In this document: piece after piece, positions 25,501 to 38,300 of the stretch | How positions within the stretch are numbered: position 1 is the first letter of the stretch | Layout: each line of letters opens with the position of its first letter | DNA from: Nymphaea colorata | Taxonomy: Eukaryota > Streptophyta > Magnoliopsida > Nymphaeales > Nymphaeaceae | NCBI RefSeq assembly: GCF_008831285.2 | Contig: NC_045139.1 | Coordinates: 3,480,704-3,544,703 of the forward strand | Reading direction: 5' to 3' | Length of the DNA: 64,000 nt | Made by a program: the position numbers and the translations under genes | Notes under the pieces: model-generated | Database searches by the model: none | What the model saw: the letters and a program-made list of their open reading frames with translations, nothing else | What the model was told of the DNA's origin: nothing

Positions 25501-26299
25501 ATACTACGAGAAAACTGGGATAAGTGAATGTTGGGGTTGGCACTTGATGATGGGTCTTCATCTTGACACTTCACATACCTTCCCCGCCGTCGGTGCAATT
25601 GGATTTAAATTGCATAAGAAGAATAGCGTTACCTTGTGGTGAGGATAATAAAAAACAGGTGTTGAATATCTTTAGTACAACAATCTATACTATTCTAGCA
25701 CTTGAATTGGTCTATTGCATGCCTCGTCCAAGTAAGAGTTCCGGAATTTGGCTTTTAAATTCTGAAAGATAAAATTACATTTATTTTTGTCGAAAAAATT
25801 TGAGGAAAAATTAAATATGAACTACCTGAATTATAATTTCTGTCGACTGATCATGCCTCTTTGGAAGGCAGGAGGTCTACAATTCAGATAGTGGAATATG
25901 TTATGCACAGATTCATGCGGTCCGGAGGAATTATGAAATGAGCCGGCTAAGATTTATATTTTTTTTTTCAAAGGACGCATATATACAAATGCCCTTTAAT
26001 ATTATAAGTTCAGGTCGTTCTGGCTTTTGAGAAAGTCTGACCTTATTGATGCAGTCAAAATAAATAATTGAATCGGAATGAGCCTCTGAATTGCTAGAAT
26101 CTTTACCATACAATGTCTAAGAACGTCTAAAAATTTGAACTTCATGTAAATGCAGTTATTTCTATTTCTATGAGTGGAAAATCGAAACGAAACAATTTTC
26201 TTGAGGAACAACGTGCCTTAGTCCGAGATAGAATTCAGCACGATCCTGAACTGGACGTTAACAAGATTGAGCAAAGCCATGGCTTTCTCCTAATGTATC
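22556..26299. other. 3' flank and intergenic DNA
   Basis: No conserved exon in continuous frame was found after the stop at 22553-22555. The stretch contains many short frames, among them 24028-24402 (-), without recognisable content. Part may be the 3' UTR of the propeller-like gene. A possible retroelement RNase H relic lies at 25005-25232. Confidence 0.5.
25005..25232 (+). pseudogene. Possible RNase H relic of a non-LTR retroelement
   Basis: The plus-strand frame contains GCGWIIRNECG followed about 12 residues on by NFVSKLNNTA and then ILQTGLLFLEG. This resembles the G-GG-IIRN-G block and the N-NTAEL-AL--GL block of plant retroelement RNase H domains. The acidic catalytic residues are not all recognisable and flanking sequence does not extend the domain. 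It is at best a short, decayed fragment. Confidence 0.35.
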
Positions 26300-26775
26300 C
26301 CATCACTGTCCAATGACGAGGTGTTCTCTCCTGACAACCGATTGATCAATTATGGTGTACCAGAACGTAAAGCAACAGTAAACGACAAGATTAAACAGCC
26401 CATTCTTGAGGAACACGTTCAGGATGTCGATCGATGGCTCTTCTCTTCAACGCCTCACTCTTAACTCTCAAAATCATGCCCCCCACCTTTCTCTTCTGCA
26501 GTTCCTCTCCCACTTCTAAATCGTTAATCACGCCAAAGAAAGCCTCCCGCGTTCACTTGGGCAGGCTGGTCTCCATTTCAGACTTCCAGTTTCTGATGAC
26601 CATAAAGCAGAAGCAGTTGTCTTGTAGACGAGCTCCTGCAGCGAGATGAGCCGGTGTCCGGGATCGATGAAACTGACCTATTTGTAGGTGGGTTTCTTCA
26701 TTTTCTCGCGGAGAACTATCGCTGTTCATGCTTTTATTTAAGGAAAATTGGAGCGGGAGAATGGCATAGTTGGTT
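26300..26775 (+). pseudogene. Decayed duplicate of the MBL-fold gene 5' end
   Basis: The segment parallels the intact gene starting at 27422. GAGGTGTTCTCTCCTGACAA at about 26320 matches GAGGTGTTCTCCTTCTGACC at about 27249. The ATG at 26434 opens a Ser/Thr-rich frame that mirrors the real transit peptide. GATCGATGAAACTGACCTAT at 26662-26681 equals the end of the real exon 1. GGAAAATTGGAGC-GG near 26740 matches the start of real exon 2. The frame is broken: it ends at TGA 26647-26649, and the Glu codon before the donor site has become TAG (26685-26687). Similarity fades about 30 bp into exon 2. This is a head-to-tail duplication offset by about 0.9-1.0 kb that has since decayed. Confidence 0.8.
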
Positions 26776-27421
26776 GTTGAGTGTAGATCTGAAATACTTG
26801 AGATTGTGCACATGAAATACTCGAGATGTCCGATAGATTCGCTTATGACTTTAACCACCTCTCTATTCGTTAATCATACTTTTATGGCGTAAATGAGAAA
26901 ATTGATTATAACAAAAAATTTGATAGGGCCTCGCTTGAGATTCGATGATTTCAAGGTGCAAGGTTTATATATATGCTCTGAATCCTTTTCAAATGAAAGA
27001 TTTTAGATCTATAACAAAGATCGGACTCAGATCTAAGGCTTGACATAATGAAACACCCCTTACATGAATGTTTAATCGTTAGACTTCATTTAAGTTGCAA
27101 AGTGAATCTGGCCGACGAGCGCTGCCCATCCACTTGATTGAAGCCAAAACTTCGAGGGTCAATGGGGTGGATCTCAGTTCGGATCAGTTACGCTCAAGTC
27201 GAATGCACCCAATTGCATGGAGACCACGAATCGTTGTTGCCATGGCTGTCGAGGTGTTCTCCTTCTGACCACCGATCGATCTGGACGAATTCGAACAACG
27301 TATGAGGAGAGAGCAACAGTAACCTATTTACGGGAAACACATATCGAGTTTGGATTTCGACTCTGCAAAAAGAATCCAATGACTGCGGGAACTAGAGAAC
27401 CCAAGTAACTAGCAACAAGTG

Positions 27422-30400
27422 ATGGCGATGGCATTTCTCTGCCACTCCGCACTCTCAGCCCCCAAAATCAGGAAGACTACCTTCCTTTTCCCCAGTTCAT
27501 CTTCCACTTCTCAGTCTAGAGGCTCTGTTCCATGGCAAAGAAAGCCACCCATCTTCAGCTCATGCACATCGGTGCGTTTTTCAGTTTCTGGTGGTCGGAA
27601 GCCAGAGGCGGTTGTCACGGAGACGAGCTCCTCCGGCGAGACTAACCGAAGTTCGGGGTCGATGAAACTGACCTATTTGGAGGTATGTTTTTTTGTATTC
27701 TTGACCTTATCTGACAGTTATGGTAATTCACTCACTGTTTATTTGGGGAAAATTGGAGCAGGGGAATAGTTGGTTGCTGGTTGTGGATGGCCTCAACATT
27801 CTTGTGGATCCAATCTTGGTTGGCAACTTGGATTTTGGGGTTCCTTTGTTATACGACGGTGCCAAAAAAGTTGTGAAGAATTTTCAGGTACTTGATCTTC
27901 TCGCCCGTTTGGAATTTGCTCCAGAGTGTCTATACTTTTAAATTTAGTTAATGGGCTATCCTTTATATTTCCTGATGTTATAGTAGTTCGAGAGAATTAA
28001 CTGATCTTGTGAAAATGATTGAGGCACTACTGTTTTTCTGCTGATCTATTAGCTGGCTAGTAGTACCTATCTGAATAGTGAAATTGGATTAGTAGTTAAC
28101 GGATGGCGTACTCAATCAATGGCTAACTTTGGGGGAGATATGCACTCCATTGATGTCTTCTTCATATCGAACTTGGTTTGTTCCCGTAAGATGGATTATC
28201 TTAACTTCAGTAAGGTAACATTTTAGAGAAATCCAGATAAAGAATTACATGGTTCTTTCTGTGTATTGTGGATTGCCTTGCAAGTGCATTTCACATAACT
28301 CAATAACCTATCATGGATTTTTGTAAGATGCCAAACTTCCATATAAGTTGAAGGAGACACGGGATCAGATGTACATAATACTAGAATAACACCAAGAATC
28401 TGTCAGTACACGATGCCAACAAATCTTTGCCTATCCCCGATGTTTTGATAGGCTCCTGATATTCTGTTGAACTAAAACTGAGAGATTAGTGTATCATACC
28501 AGTCATCATCTCATGTTTGGTACCAGAATCAATTGTGCTTCTCTGTGAAGTGTGAAAGTTGACAAGCATGTTTTTTAATTGTTTTGTTGATTGTGGCAGC
28601 TGAACAGTCTATCAGATACCGATTGCCTGCTAATCACTCAAAGCCTTGATGATCACTGCCATGTGCGGACTCTGAAGCCACTATCAAGAATGCTTCCTGA
28701 TTTAAAAGTTGTATCAACCCCCAATGCAGAGCCAATCCTCAGTGAGTTGTTCAAAAATGTAAGTGAAATTTGATGTTTCGTATCTCACATCAAGAAAATA
28801 GTTTGGCAGTAATTTATAGAAAATTTAGTGTCATTCTTCCAAAATCATTCTTTCAGGAAGCTGCTTCAAGTAATTATGTACAAATTAGATATTTAGATGT
28901 GTAAGTTTTGGATATTAAATGGTTTATGAGCAAGTTGGTTGCAGAGCTCCAGTGAACATCATATTATTCTCTGAATCACCATGTTCAGTTCTTTCACCAT
29001 CGTAATTTGTTTGACATTCTAAGATTTTGTCAAAACAGCACTATTAAATGGATGGACTTGTACTACCTGCACATAACAAAGCTGTAGCTGCTGTTCTTGA
29101 TCGACCTACTGGAATTTGCTCTAGCATAATGATGAAGACCCATTATCTAATTTCTGTTGAACTTTGTGACTCGTGTGTGCAAGCAATATAGATAAGAATG
29201 AGATTGTTGACATTACACCGTTCAAACGGATGACTTTTAACACTTTTGTAATAACTCATTCTGATGCTTTTCCTCATTCGTCAATGTCATTTGCATTTTG
29301 CTTGGTGAACTGTTTAATAGGAACAAAGATGAACATTTATGACGATGGAATCATTGGTAAGCTTGTGCTGTCAACGCTCAATCTTATAAATCAATTTGTT
29401 AGTCCACTTGAATGTTTTGATAATTCTTTTAGAGATCCAGTTCCAAAAACAGGTCCCAGATATTAAAATGTTTATGTAATTCTAAATTGTTTTTTGAAGA
29501 TATGCAGGTCACGTATTTGGAGCCAGGAGAAAGTTCTGAAATAGAAGGGAAGAATGGATCCAAAGTCACTGTTCGTGCTTCTGCAGGACCTATACTTGGT
29601 CCTCCGTGGCAGCGTCCAGAGAATGGGTAAACTTGCATTTTTGAAAGAGACTGATGGCCTATTTAGCTGATGCTAAAACCATGTTATATAGTTGGTCTTG
29701 GTGGCAGAATAAATTCTGTCAAACTAGTTCTCTTGTTAAGACCAAATAGTTGACATGGTTTTACAATTATTTAGATGAGTAGCCGTATGTCATTTTTTTC
29801 CTTGCTTGATATATGCATCCTTGTTAGTCCTTATTCTTCATCTTAATGATGGTTTTAAAATGCTTTCAGGTACTTTATTGTTTCCCAAGAAAAACAATTA
29901 AGCATTTACGTTGAGCCACATTGTGTATACGATGAGTCATCCTTGCAAAATAATAAGGCTGACATAGTTATCACACCAGTTAAAAAGCAACTACTTCCTG
30001 CATTCACTCTGGTTTCAGGACAAGAGGATGCTGTCAAGCTAGCATGCTTACTTGGTGCCAGGTACTATCTGTTCTTTACAATAAGGAAACTTCAATGCAG
30101 ATTTACTTTTGTGATTTGATTATGACCCATACCATATTGCCTTCCAGATTCGTTGTGCCAATGAATAATGGAGATCTTGAGGCCAAAGGCATTCTTTCTA
30201 CAATCTTGCGATCTGAAGGGACAGTCGACTCGTTTAAGGTGAGATTTATGTCTGCTGAAAGGAGTATTGAACGTATGTTGAAACATTTTTGCACAAGATG
30301 CATCAAAGTAGCATCTTGGAGATTTTTTGTCATCTTTGTATCAGTCCCTAGTGTAGCTGTTGGCAATTTTTGGGGGAGGTTTTTGGAAAAAAAAAATCAT

Positions 30401-31165
30401 TTTCCAAAAAGTGGCTTCACAAGAAATTTGGAGATTTAAAAAAATATAATAAAGATTACAGATTAAATGAATATTCAGAACAAAACGAAATTGGAAAAAC
30501 TAACACACAGGCATCAAATTTGACAAAGCATCTTTCTTCTCTTTTCCTTGTCTTCAAGTCCAGTGAATAATTTAGCACTTCTTGGTGTGCCTTCATGGCA
30601 GAATCTGATAGGGATTTAATTGATCTTAGATTGTGTATCGAAGAAAATGGGAAGTCCATTACACTATGCTGATCTTTGTCGCTGTTAATGTGCTTGTGTC
30701 AGTGAACTGCAACTATTATTATTGCCTGAATATATTACCATAAGCTTATATTGAAATGAGAACTGTTGGTTACTCTGAATTACCAAATTAAGCTATATAA
30801 AAGAGACTCATATGACTGAAGGTACGGGCGCTGATATCTTCATTAAGTTTCGAACATTGTTTCTACATGGAGGCACATCGAATGGGAGTTTAACTGGAGC
30901 ATTCCTGTGACATAGAGATTAAGCCTATTAATGGATGTTTGATGGATATTATAGCATTGCAATCATGAGGGAATGATAATTGTACTTGAGATATGTCTTC
31001 TTAGGCCATCTCAATAATGTTCATGTCACTTAACATCTTGTTTCCATTTTCATTTTAATATGAAAACCCGCTGGTTGTCAACAGGAACTTTTATCAAGAG
31101 AGCTGCCTGGTGCTCAGGTACTTGAACCAACACCAGGTGTTCCATTGGAGATACCACCGCTATGA
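27422..31165 (+). CDS. Chloroplast-type metallo-beta-lactamase-fold protein, 342 aa
   Basis: Seven exons join in phase: 27422-27682, 27762-27887, 28600-28758, 29508-29626, 29870-30061, 30148-30238 and 31085-31165. All use GT/AG sites. The first 70 residues or so are rich in Ser, Thr, Pro and Arg with few acids, as in a plastid transit peptide. The MBL-fold core follows: GNSWLLVVDGLNILVDP (first strands), DTDCLLITQSLDDHC (metal-site region, residues of about 136-149), then VVSTPNAEPIL, and VTYLEPGESSEI near residue 185. The end is LEPTPGVPLEIPPL. The usual HxHxDH metal motif reads TQSLDDH, so both leading histidines are absent while Asp-His remains. Length and order fit the plant metallo-hydrolase/UlaG-like branch. 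The substrate is unknown. A decayed copy of its 5' end lies about 1 kb upstream. Confidence 0.88.
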
Positions 31166-31436
31166 TCGACTTGTCCAGTACAGTAATTTGATTTGCTCCA
31201 CATATTTGAAAAAGTGGGTGTCATCCACTATTTGCGTCTGACCTGTAGAAAAAAAAGAAAAAACGAAAATCTTGTTTATTACCTGCATTCTGGACCTACA
31301 TCTGAGGATCTCCTCTTTCCGTTGTTGCCTTGCACAGGACCAACTCCATTTCAGCACTGTGCCTAGTGGCACAGCATGATAAGGGTGTTCATCAGCAAGT
31401 TGGGCCAGCTTTAGGTCCACTTGAGCCTTAAGGGGT

Positions 31437-31680
31437 TGTTTGGCAACTGTTACTGTTCTATGTATTTACTTCAAAAATTGGGGCAGATACATGGAATCAT
31501 AACTAACATCCTGTTATTGTTGCTGAACAGCTATTAAGAGGCTGTTCCATAAATATGTCTTAAAAATTGGGATAGATTCATAAAACAGTTTTTTGGGTGT
31601 TCCATGAATATGTATCAATCTTTTGGGCAGATTCATACAACAGTTGCAAACTGTTCTCGTTCTCATTGACTAAAGGACCC
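31437..31680. mobile_element. Foldback MITE, diverged copy
   Basis: The left end AAGGGGTTGTTTGGCAACTG is inverted and imperfect at the right end (CAACAGTTGCAAACTGTTC, then CTAAAGGACCC). ATTGGG-AGATTCAT motifs recur inside. Ends and interior recall the 9600-9776 element. Confidence 0.5.
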
Positions 31681-31737
31681 ACCTACTGGCCCTCCCTGGA
31701 TCTGCCTCTATATCATATGCACGCTTTAGACGATCTT

Positions 31738-31885
31738 ATAGGAGTGTAAATGATCTGAGCTTGCCTGGTTCGAGCTCAACTTCTCAAGAACAAGGAATCT
31801 GTTTTTTTTTTTTTTTTTTCAACTAGAAAGAATGTTTTTTAAATAAGGGAGCCGAGCAGCTCGAAATCCTGTGCATCCCCAGTGA
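31738..31885. mobile_element. Small inverted-repeat element
   Basis: The left end TAGGAGTGTAAATGATCTGAG is echoed at the right end by GAGCAGCTCGAAATCC followed by TGTGCATCCCCAGTG. The interior holds GTTCGAGCTCAAC and a poly-T tract. Such ends are common in plant hAT-like non-autonomous elements. The element at 55746-56662 starts in a similar way. Confidence 0.4.
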
Positions 31886-32940
31886 TGAAATTACACATGG
31901 AGGGCCAATTTGTTAATGAACATGGCCATTTTGTTTATCCTTTATAGAGATCGATTTAATAGTTCAACAATTCCCTTTTCTTGATGCAAATGGGAAAGAC
32001 ATATCAGAAATTATAAAGCGTCTCTCAAGCGTGTCAGAAATTATATAGGAGGCATAACCAGGCTACATAATGGGCGAGGTATGCTACAGCCTTATGTTGC
32101 ATGGTGAGCTCGAGAATGGGTCCTAGTGAAAAAAGACGCAGATGGAGCCGCTGCCATGCAAGATGCAGTCATGCTTCTTTTCGCTTTATCTGCCATTAGA
32201 AGGAAATCATCCAACTGCACTATGCTTTGTACATTTGAAGTTGATGAATGTGTTTATGATATTTTATTGAGTAAAAAACATGGGTGGGATCACTTATTTT
32301 GGACATTAATTTATACATGGTCCCTTCATGAATAAAAAACAGAAACTCAGATTTTATGAGAACTTAGATGGTAAAAACCCAAAGCCTTTTAAATAAAATA
32401 ATTTTGGTATGCTTTTCAATATAGAGATGGAGTTTGAACTTGCGAATTGCGTCTGAAATTTTCAGACTCCACCCCTCCTATCAAGTAAGGTGTTCGAATG
32501 ACAGTCGAAAGAAGAAAAACAAAAAGGAAGAAGCAAAGAAAGGGGTCGGCCACCGGAAAAGACGACATCCCACTTACCATTCCCCATTGAAGACAGTACA
32601 AGTGTTAGCTTTCCTCCATCCCAATTGGCGGGGGAAGCCAACCATCATGAATCTCTATCTGAAAACTATATGGTTATGACTAGGACTTCTCATCTCGTAA
32701 AACTTCATTTTTATTCTCTCTCACTTTAGAACTGACTTAGGCCTTCTTCAAATGTCAGTTACTTCCTGATGATCGACTTGGCGATTCTCATGTTTGGAAC
32801 CACATCGAAGTCTAAATCATCCTTTAACTTCGACACTTGGAGTGTTATTTTAGAAAGACAATGGATCATCATATGCCATTTGTTCTACGAAAGCATCTCA
32901 ACAAGGAATATGGTGAGGACGCGTTTCTCTGTTTCTTGTT

Positions 32941-33232
32941 TCATTTTCTTCCTTTCATGACGAGGAACTCCCACTGGGGACTGTAAAGCTCTTCGAATAT
33001 TTGACCTGTGAAAATGAAATGGGAATTCGTTATAAAAGTGGGTGACAAAGTGTAACAAAGTATACAAAAGGCCAAGTTCAAGAAAAAAACATGCAAAAAG
33101 AAGAGGTGAGAAAATGAGAGAGAAGAGGGAAAGCTAACCTGCATCAGGAAATAAACGACCACCAATCCGAAGGGCAAGGTGAACATTGCTTCGCCACAAT
33201 GTAGCTAGATGATAGAAAGTGGCACGACTCAT
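32941..33232 (-). CDS. Putative two-exon small protein, 52 aa, unknown
   Basis: Exon 1 is 33232-33139 and exon 2 is 33005-32941, with an intron bounded by GCAG|GTTAGC and TTTTCACAG|GT. They join in phase to give a 52-residue protein starting MSRATFYHLATLWRS and ending EFLVMKGRK. An in-frame TAA lies just upstream of the ATG. The middle reads SNVHLALRIGGRLFPDAG and the sequence is well mixed in composition. That and the good splice sites argue for a real gene or a relic of one. I do not recognise the family; no signal peptide is evident. Confidence 0.4.
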
Positions 33233-33379
33233 CTCTTAAACCCTGTTTACTTCCTCTTTCCTAATCTGTCATCAGCAACCAATCAAACAAGAACACCAAG
33301 GGACCACTGTCCAAGGATGTGAATTGCTTATATTTATACTGGTTGTATTCTTAACCATATCTCTTTTTCTATATCTTCA

Positions 33380-33715
33380 CATATTGGATCCGAATTCAAA
33401 TTCAAATATTAGTGAAGAAAAGTCGTATCTGAATTCAATTTTTAAAGTCGCATCCAAATCCAGATCCGAATTTTAAATCAAATTTGTCAAGGAACCAACT
33501 GTCAAAATATAAGGATATCAAATATAGGATGCTTATTCAAAACTAAATCCCAATCCCATCAGATGTTTATATAAATTCAAATCTGAATTAGATCGAATGT
33601 GAGTTTGTATATTTTGAATCCGATCTACTTTCTTAATCGTATCTTAATTTTTTCATATTCAACTTTTTCAAGACAAATTAGTTTGACATGGGGTCCAAAC
33701 CGGATTTATTGACAT
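33380..33715. repeat. ATCCGA-rich dispersed repeat, copy 2 (inverted)
   Basis: It runs from TGGATCCGAATTCAAATTCA through GGATATCAAATATAGGATGC to GAATCCGATCTAC and GTTTGACATGGGGTCC. These landmarks match, in reverse, the copies at 14760-15031 and 43700-44140. Confidence 0.5.
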
Positions 33716-34630
33716 CCCAGGAAAACCACATAAATCTTGATAGACATCAAAGTTGTTATGGCACAGATTCTCAGTCAATCAAGCTGACCAAACGATAAAT
33801 ACGGAAATCAAATCAAACACCAAACAATAAATCCTGGACAAGTTATCCAGATTCAGGGCATAATGGAAACATTTTAGGATTTCCAGAAATGTTTTCTGGA
33901 TAATCAAACACAACCTAAATTCTGGTTGCGAACTTAGGCTTTCAAAAACGGGGGCCTCTATTCCGAACAAATAACCAAAGACACGCAAGCTAAAACGTGC
34001 AACTCTGTTTGAATCAAAGGCTAAAACTTTCTAAAGTTAGAAGTGTCAATGAACAAAAACCCTTGAGGCTAGGATTTCGTTATGACTAATAGAACAGTCG
34101 TCTCCTCGAAGACATCTGATAAGATTGGAACGAAATTGATATAATGGGTTATGAAAATGTGTTCCGGAAGACAGTTTTATTTATCAAACAAATCAGATCC
34201 AAAGGTAGCGGAATATCTTCCCACGGAATGGTTTCTACCAAACAAATTAGGTTTCTACCGAACAAATTATGTTTCGAAGTTTAATTTGTTTACGGCTTCT
34301 TTGTAGGCAAATTTGCTAATCATTCAGAGTTCCATATCACTCGTAATCAAATAGAAAAATATTTTTTCTTGTAATTAATTTCAAAGAAATAACATATCTA
34401 GACTAAAACTAAGTGCAGATCTAAGGATGTTCCTACTATATAGGTTTGGGTTGTCTGTGCCTACTAAGGATGTTCTGAAAAAGGGTTTTAGAAGCATATC
34501 TAAGTTCATTCATATGTTCGAAGTGCAGAAATCATAACAAATCTATCCACAGGACCACAGGGCAAAAAATGAATGAAAAATCAATGGTAATGTGTGATTC
34601 ATTACAAGAATCTCATGTACGTGTAGAGTA

Positions 34631-34734
34631 AAGAAGGTATATACAGGTACAGCAACATTTATATGTTTCTCTATTTTCATGTAAGAAGGTATATACAAGT
34701 ACAGCAACATTTATATGTTTTCTATTTTCATGTA
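34631..34734. repeat. 53 bp tandem duplication
   Basis: AGAAGGTATATACA-GTACAG followed by CAACATTTATATGTTT and TCTATTTTCATGTA occurs twice, starting near 34632 and 34685, with about two differences. Confidence 0.85.
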
Positions 34735-34741
34735 TGCTCGC

Positions 34742-34802
34742 ATACACACACTCATGCATATATATACACACACACACACTCACAGACGAACACATGCTTG
34801 TG
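34742..34802. repeat. CA/TA-rich simple sequence
   Basis: ACACACAC, ATATATAC and CACACACACACAC runs. Confidence 0.85.
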
Positions 34803-35341
34803 CACATGTGTAAGTGCAGGTCTGCCCATATCCACAAGGAAAAGAACAGAAGACTCAAAAAATTGACAAAATAACAAGAGGAAAGGGTTTGACACCTGCT
34901 ATAGCCAAATTTTTTACATTTAGAAACTCCTGTCCGGAACTCAGTTTTAAGCAGCCAGAATGGAAGTTGAGATGGATTGACCTGCTTCTATTTCAGTTAA
35001 TCACACTTCATCTTGCAAACTAAGTTGCCCTTTGAATTTGTGTTCACTCAATGAAGACCAAATCACAGGAGCTCAGGAAGCCGACCTAAAGTGCAAACTG
35101 AGCACTCCTGTTTAACTTTTGTAGGCAAAGCCAACTGGAATATTGACAGCCTCCTGCAAGGATTTGAGAAATAAACTTGTGCTTTCATGTGAGAAAACCT
35201 TGATGAGTAGATCATAAGACGAACTCCACATGCATTACCATATAGAAACACCATTCACAATCTTCTTCCCTCGCAAACTGACAGGCCATTAGGATTCTTC
35301 CACACCATATGAACAATTTATTTTGATCCAGCCTTTGCTTG

Positions 35342-38300
35342 TCAGATCCTGAACATGAGCTCTCTTCCTAATCTCTTTGGAGCATAAGGAATGGCCTCTA
35401 CGATTCTCTTCCCCTCCAAACTTGGCAGCTCATACGCATCAGGGATCCTCTCAAGGTATATAAACCCATTCTCATCTTCGTATCTTTTCAAGATTACTCT
35501 AAGTGCACTCTTCTCTTCACTAAAAACTGCATGCCAAGACTCATTGCTAGGTGATCTTCCACTCATGTTGCTGACAGCATCACGCAGCACTCCTATTGCA
35601 AGACCAATCTTCCCTTCTTCATACAGTTCAATTGCAACATGCTTTTGACCTCTTGCCTGGTGCAGTAGGCAGTTCAGGGAAATGAAGTCCTGCAGAACAA
35701 AACATCATACTGGTGTAAGGACATCGGACAATTGCACAATCAAAACTATTTAATATGTCCACTCAGATTACAAGGATTTAGAAGTTTTAGAAGCCATGGC
35801 AGCAAGTGAAGTGAGAGAAAGTGTAAAGAAACAAAAGCAGTAGAGTTAACCCAAGAAGCAAAAACATTAATTTCATAAATTTATCATCCATAGGTGTTCA
35901 ACTTTCACTTATGCACACTGAGTCAGTGTTCCAAGAAGCATTACTGAATCAAATGATCACTGGAGAGGCTTTCTAAAGAAAAAGTGCCTTCCACATGAAC
36001 ATAACAAACCAGGAAAATCATGTTATGAACGACTGTCATGTGCCATAAAAATGTTCCCATATACTTAACACAATCTAGAAATATCTTCAAGCCATCAATC
36101 TCAAGACCTATCTTCTAGAAGTTGCATTGAATGCCATCTTTATGAACCAATTCAAGGTGCATAGAGAGACCTTTTTTGAGAATCTGATCAACCACTTTAA
36201 TGAAATGGACAATCTTGCATTCAGTAGAAAATAGGATGATACTGTTCTTGAAAAGACATCAAATTCTGATGTTAACTATTTAAAAAGTGAGACTAGTACC
36301 ACTTCGCACAAACGAAGTTGGTCTGTTAAAATTATGGATGCATGTGAATCGGATTTTGGACAGTTAAATATAGAGCAAAAGGGGTTAGGATCAGATCCAG
36401 TGCAACATAAAATGATAAAACCCCCATGCCAGAACCCACCTATTTCCATTCCTTAAAGTTGATTTTAAGGATCATATGTTGCTTGTTTGGAGAAAATGAT
36501 AAATGATACTGTTAATTGCTTCCAGGACAAAATAATTTGATTCTGTCAAAGAGTGGTGTTATTGATAAAGGTGGAGAATACTATTCTGCAGAAAACATGT
36601 GGTTAAATCCTGTGCTCTGACAGACTGGAAGTGGTCATGTCCTTAGTAATATATCATAGGAAGGAAATTGTAGAGACGTTTAGAATACAAAATCAAGTGA
36701 CAACAGTATGCCTGCGGCATGTTCAACTTCAGCATGATTCCTTTGAACAAAGCGATGCCCCCCACAGTCTAGAGTGACAAAGAATTAAGTAGCCCTACAG
36801 AAAAAAGATATATGGCTACAGAAAATGTTAAAAAGGAAAAGGGAAAGAACTTAAAATAGATGCTTAATCAACTGTTCTGTTTGCGTAGGAGGAATTGTAT
36901 CCTCAATAACATTATAAAGAGTTTGTAGTGACAATGGATGTGTAAAGATGGCTTAATTCACAAAGACAGTCTTGTAGAATCATCTATATCTTTAAGTACA
37001 AGATACATCTGTAACTGTAATGGCCAAACCTAAGGAATTTGGATGTCATTCAAAGGGGTGCTGGTGGCATCCCATGGTTAACTGTTTTTGGTACATTTTC
37101 ACTCTTCCATATTTTTCTTTTATGAAATATATTTTCTTACTTTTTCAGCCTGACATTTTTTAGTGCTTCAAAATACTATCAGAAAGAAATAAACTACTAA
37201 GAAAAGATTAATCTCACAATTGCAATCTGAAAGTATGTAGATCCGTGTCATGACTCATGACCAATCAGCGATGCAATCAATAATTAATTCAACTATAACA
37301 AAAAAAAATTAAAACAAAATATCAGCACTTGGGAATTTCGCCCATGCCAGTACCAAAGGAAGTACTTACAACAAGCCGATTTGACACATTGTACAGGTCC
37401 ACATCTGATTTCATGATGTATCTAGCCTCAAGAAGGAACTGAGTTACACCGTACTGTAGTTTAGTGAGGAGGTTTTGGCTGCTTGCCCTTTGTTCAGCTC
37501 TATTTGTTGTCACAGCCTACGATGTAGTGACACGAGTCAACAAGCTATTCAACAGTAAATACCAAGGCTAAAATGAACAGAAAATGAGGGCTCATCTGAA
37601 AGCATGAAGTTCAGAATATGACTATCGCATCACTTCGTGCTCATATTTATAAAGACCATGATGATGCAATTTAAATGCTTAGAGTTTTAAATATGAAAAA
37701 AAATATCATTATCATCATATGCAAGAGAACTTTGGTCACTGAGTACCAGCACAACCTAAACTTATGTTGTCTAGTTAAGCAAGGGGTATTGATATCAAGA
37801 TTAAAATTGACCTTCTAGTGTTTAATTGTCATTTTGTATATCACACGATGCACGCATTACCATCATATCCGCTTGGATGAAAATTTTGATGTGCAGACAA
37901 GGCTCCTATGGAACCCAAGGGTCAACCATGATGCACTAAAGATTCCCAACAGAGAGGAATGGATCCAAATTCTAAATTGAAAAGTCCAAGGGATGTTTAT
38001 TACAAGAGAAACTACTCCATTTGCAATTGTTTAATCGAAAGGCTCACAGAATTGTTCGTTGAGAGGTACATTTCTTGTAGCTTGATAAATAGCAGGATCT
38101 CAAGTATCGGCAAGCAATGCTTATGATGCAGGGATGAAGACCAACCTGTGCTTCAGCAAGGCAAATAAGTTTCATGACATTAGACATAGATGTCATAACC
38201 TCTATGGGTCTTTCGCGAGGAAGAAGAGGCTGCAGAACAGGAAGCACATCCTCGGCCAGATAGTTGTAAACTCCAGCTGCTTTCCTGAAAAGTGTACAAG

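Larger units (their letters stand above)
31166..32940. other. Intergenic DNA with small elements
   Basis: No gene was recognised. It contains a MITE-like foldback unit (31437-31680), an inverted-repeat element (31738-31885) and a poly-T run near 31802. Short frames at 32126-32335 (+) and 32434-32679 (+) show no domain. Confidence 0.55.
33233..35341. other. Intergenic DNA
   Basis: No exon was recognised. It holds a reverse-orientation ATCCGA-type dispersed repeat (33380-33715), a 20 bp tandem pair near 34230-34270 (GGTTTCTACC-AACAAATTA), a 53 bp tandem duplication (34631-34734) and CA-rich simple sequence (34742-34802). Confidence 0.6.
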
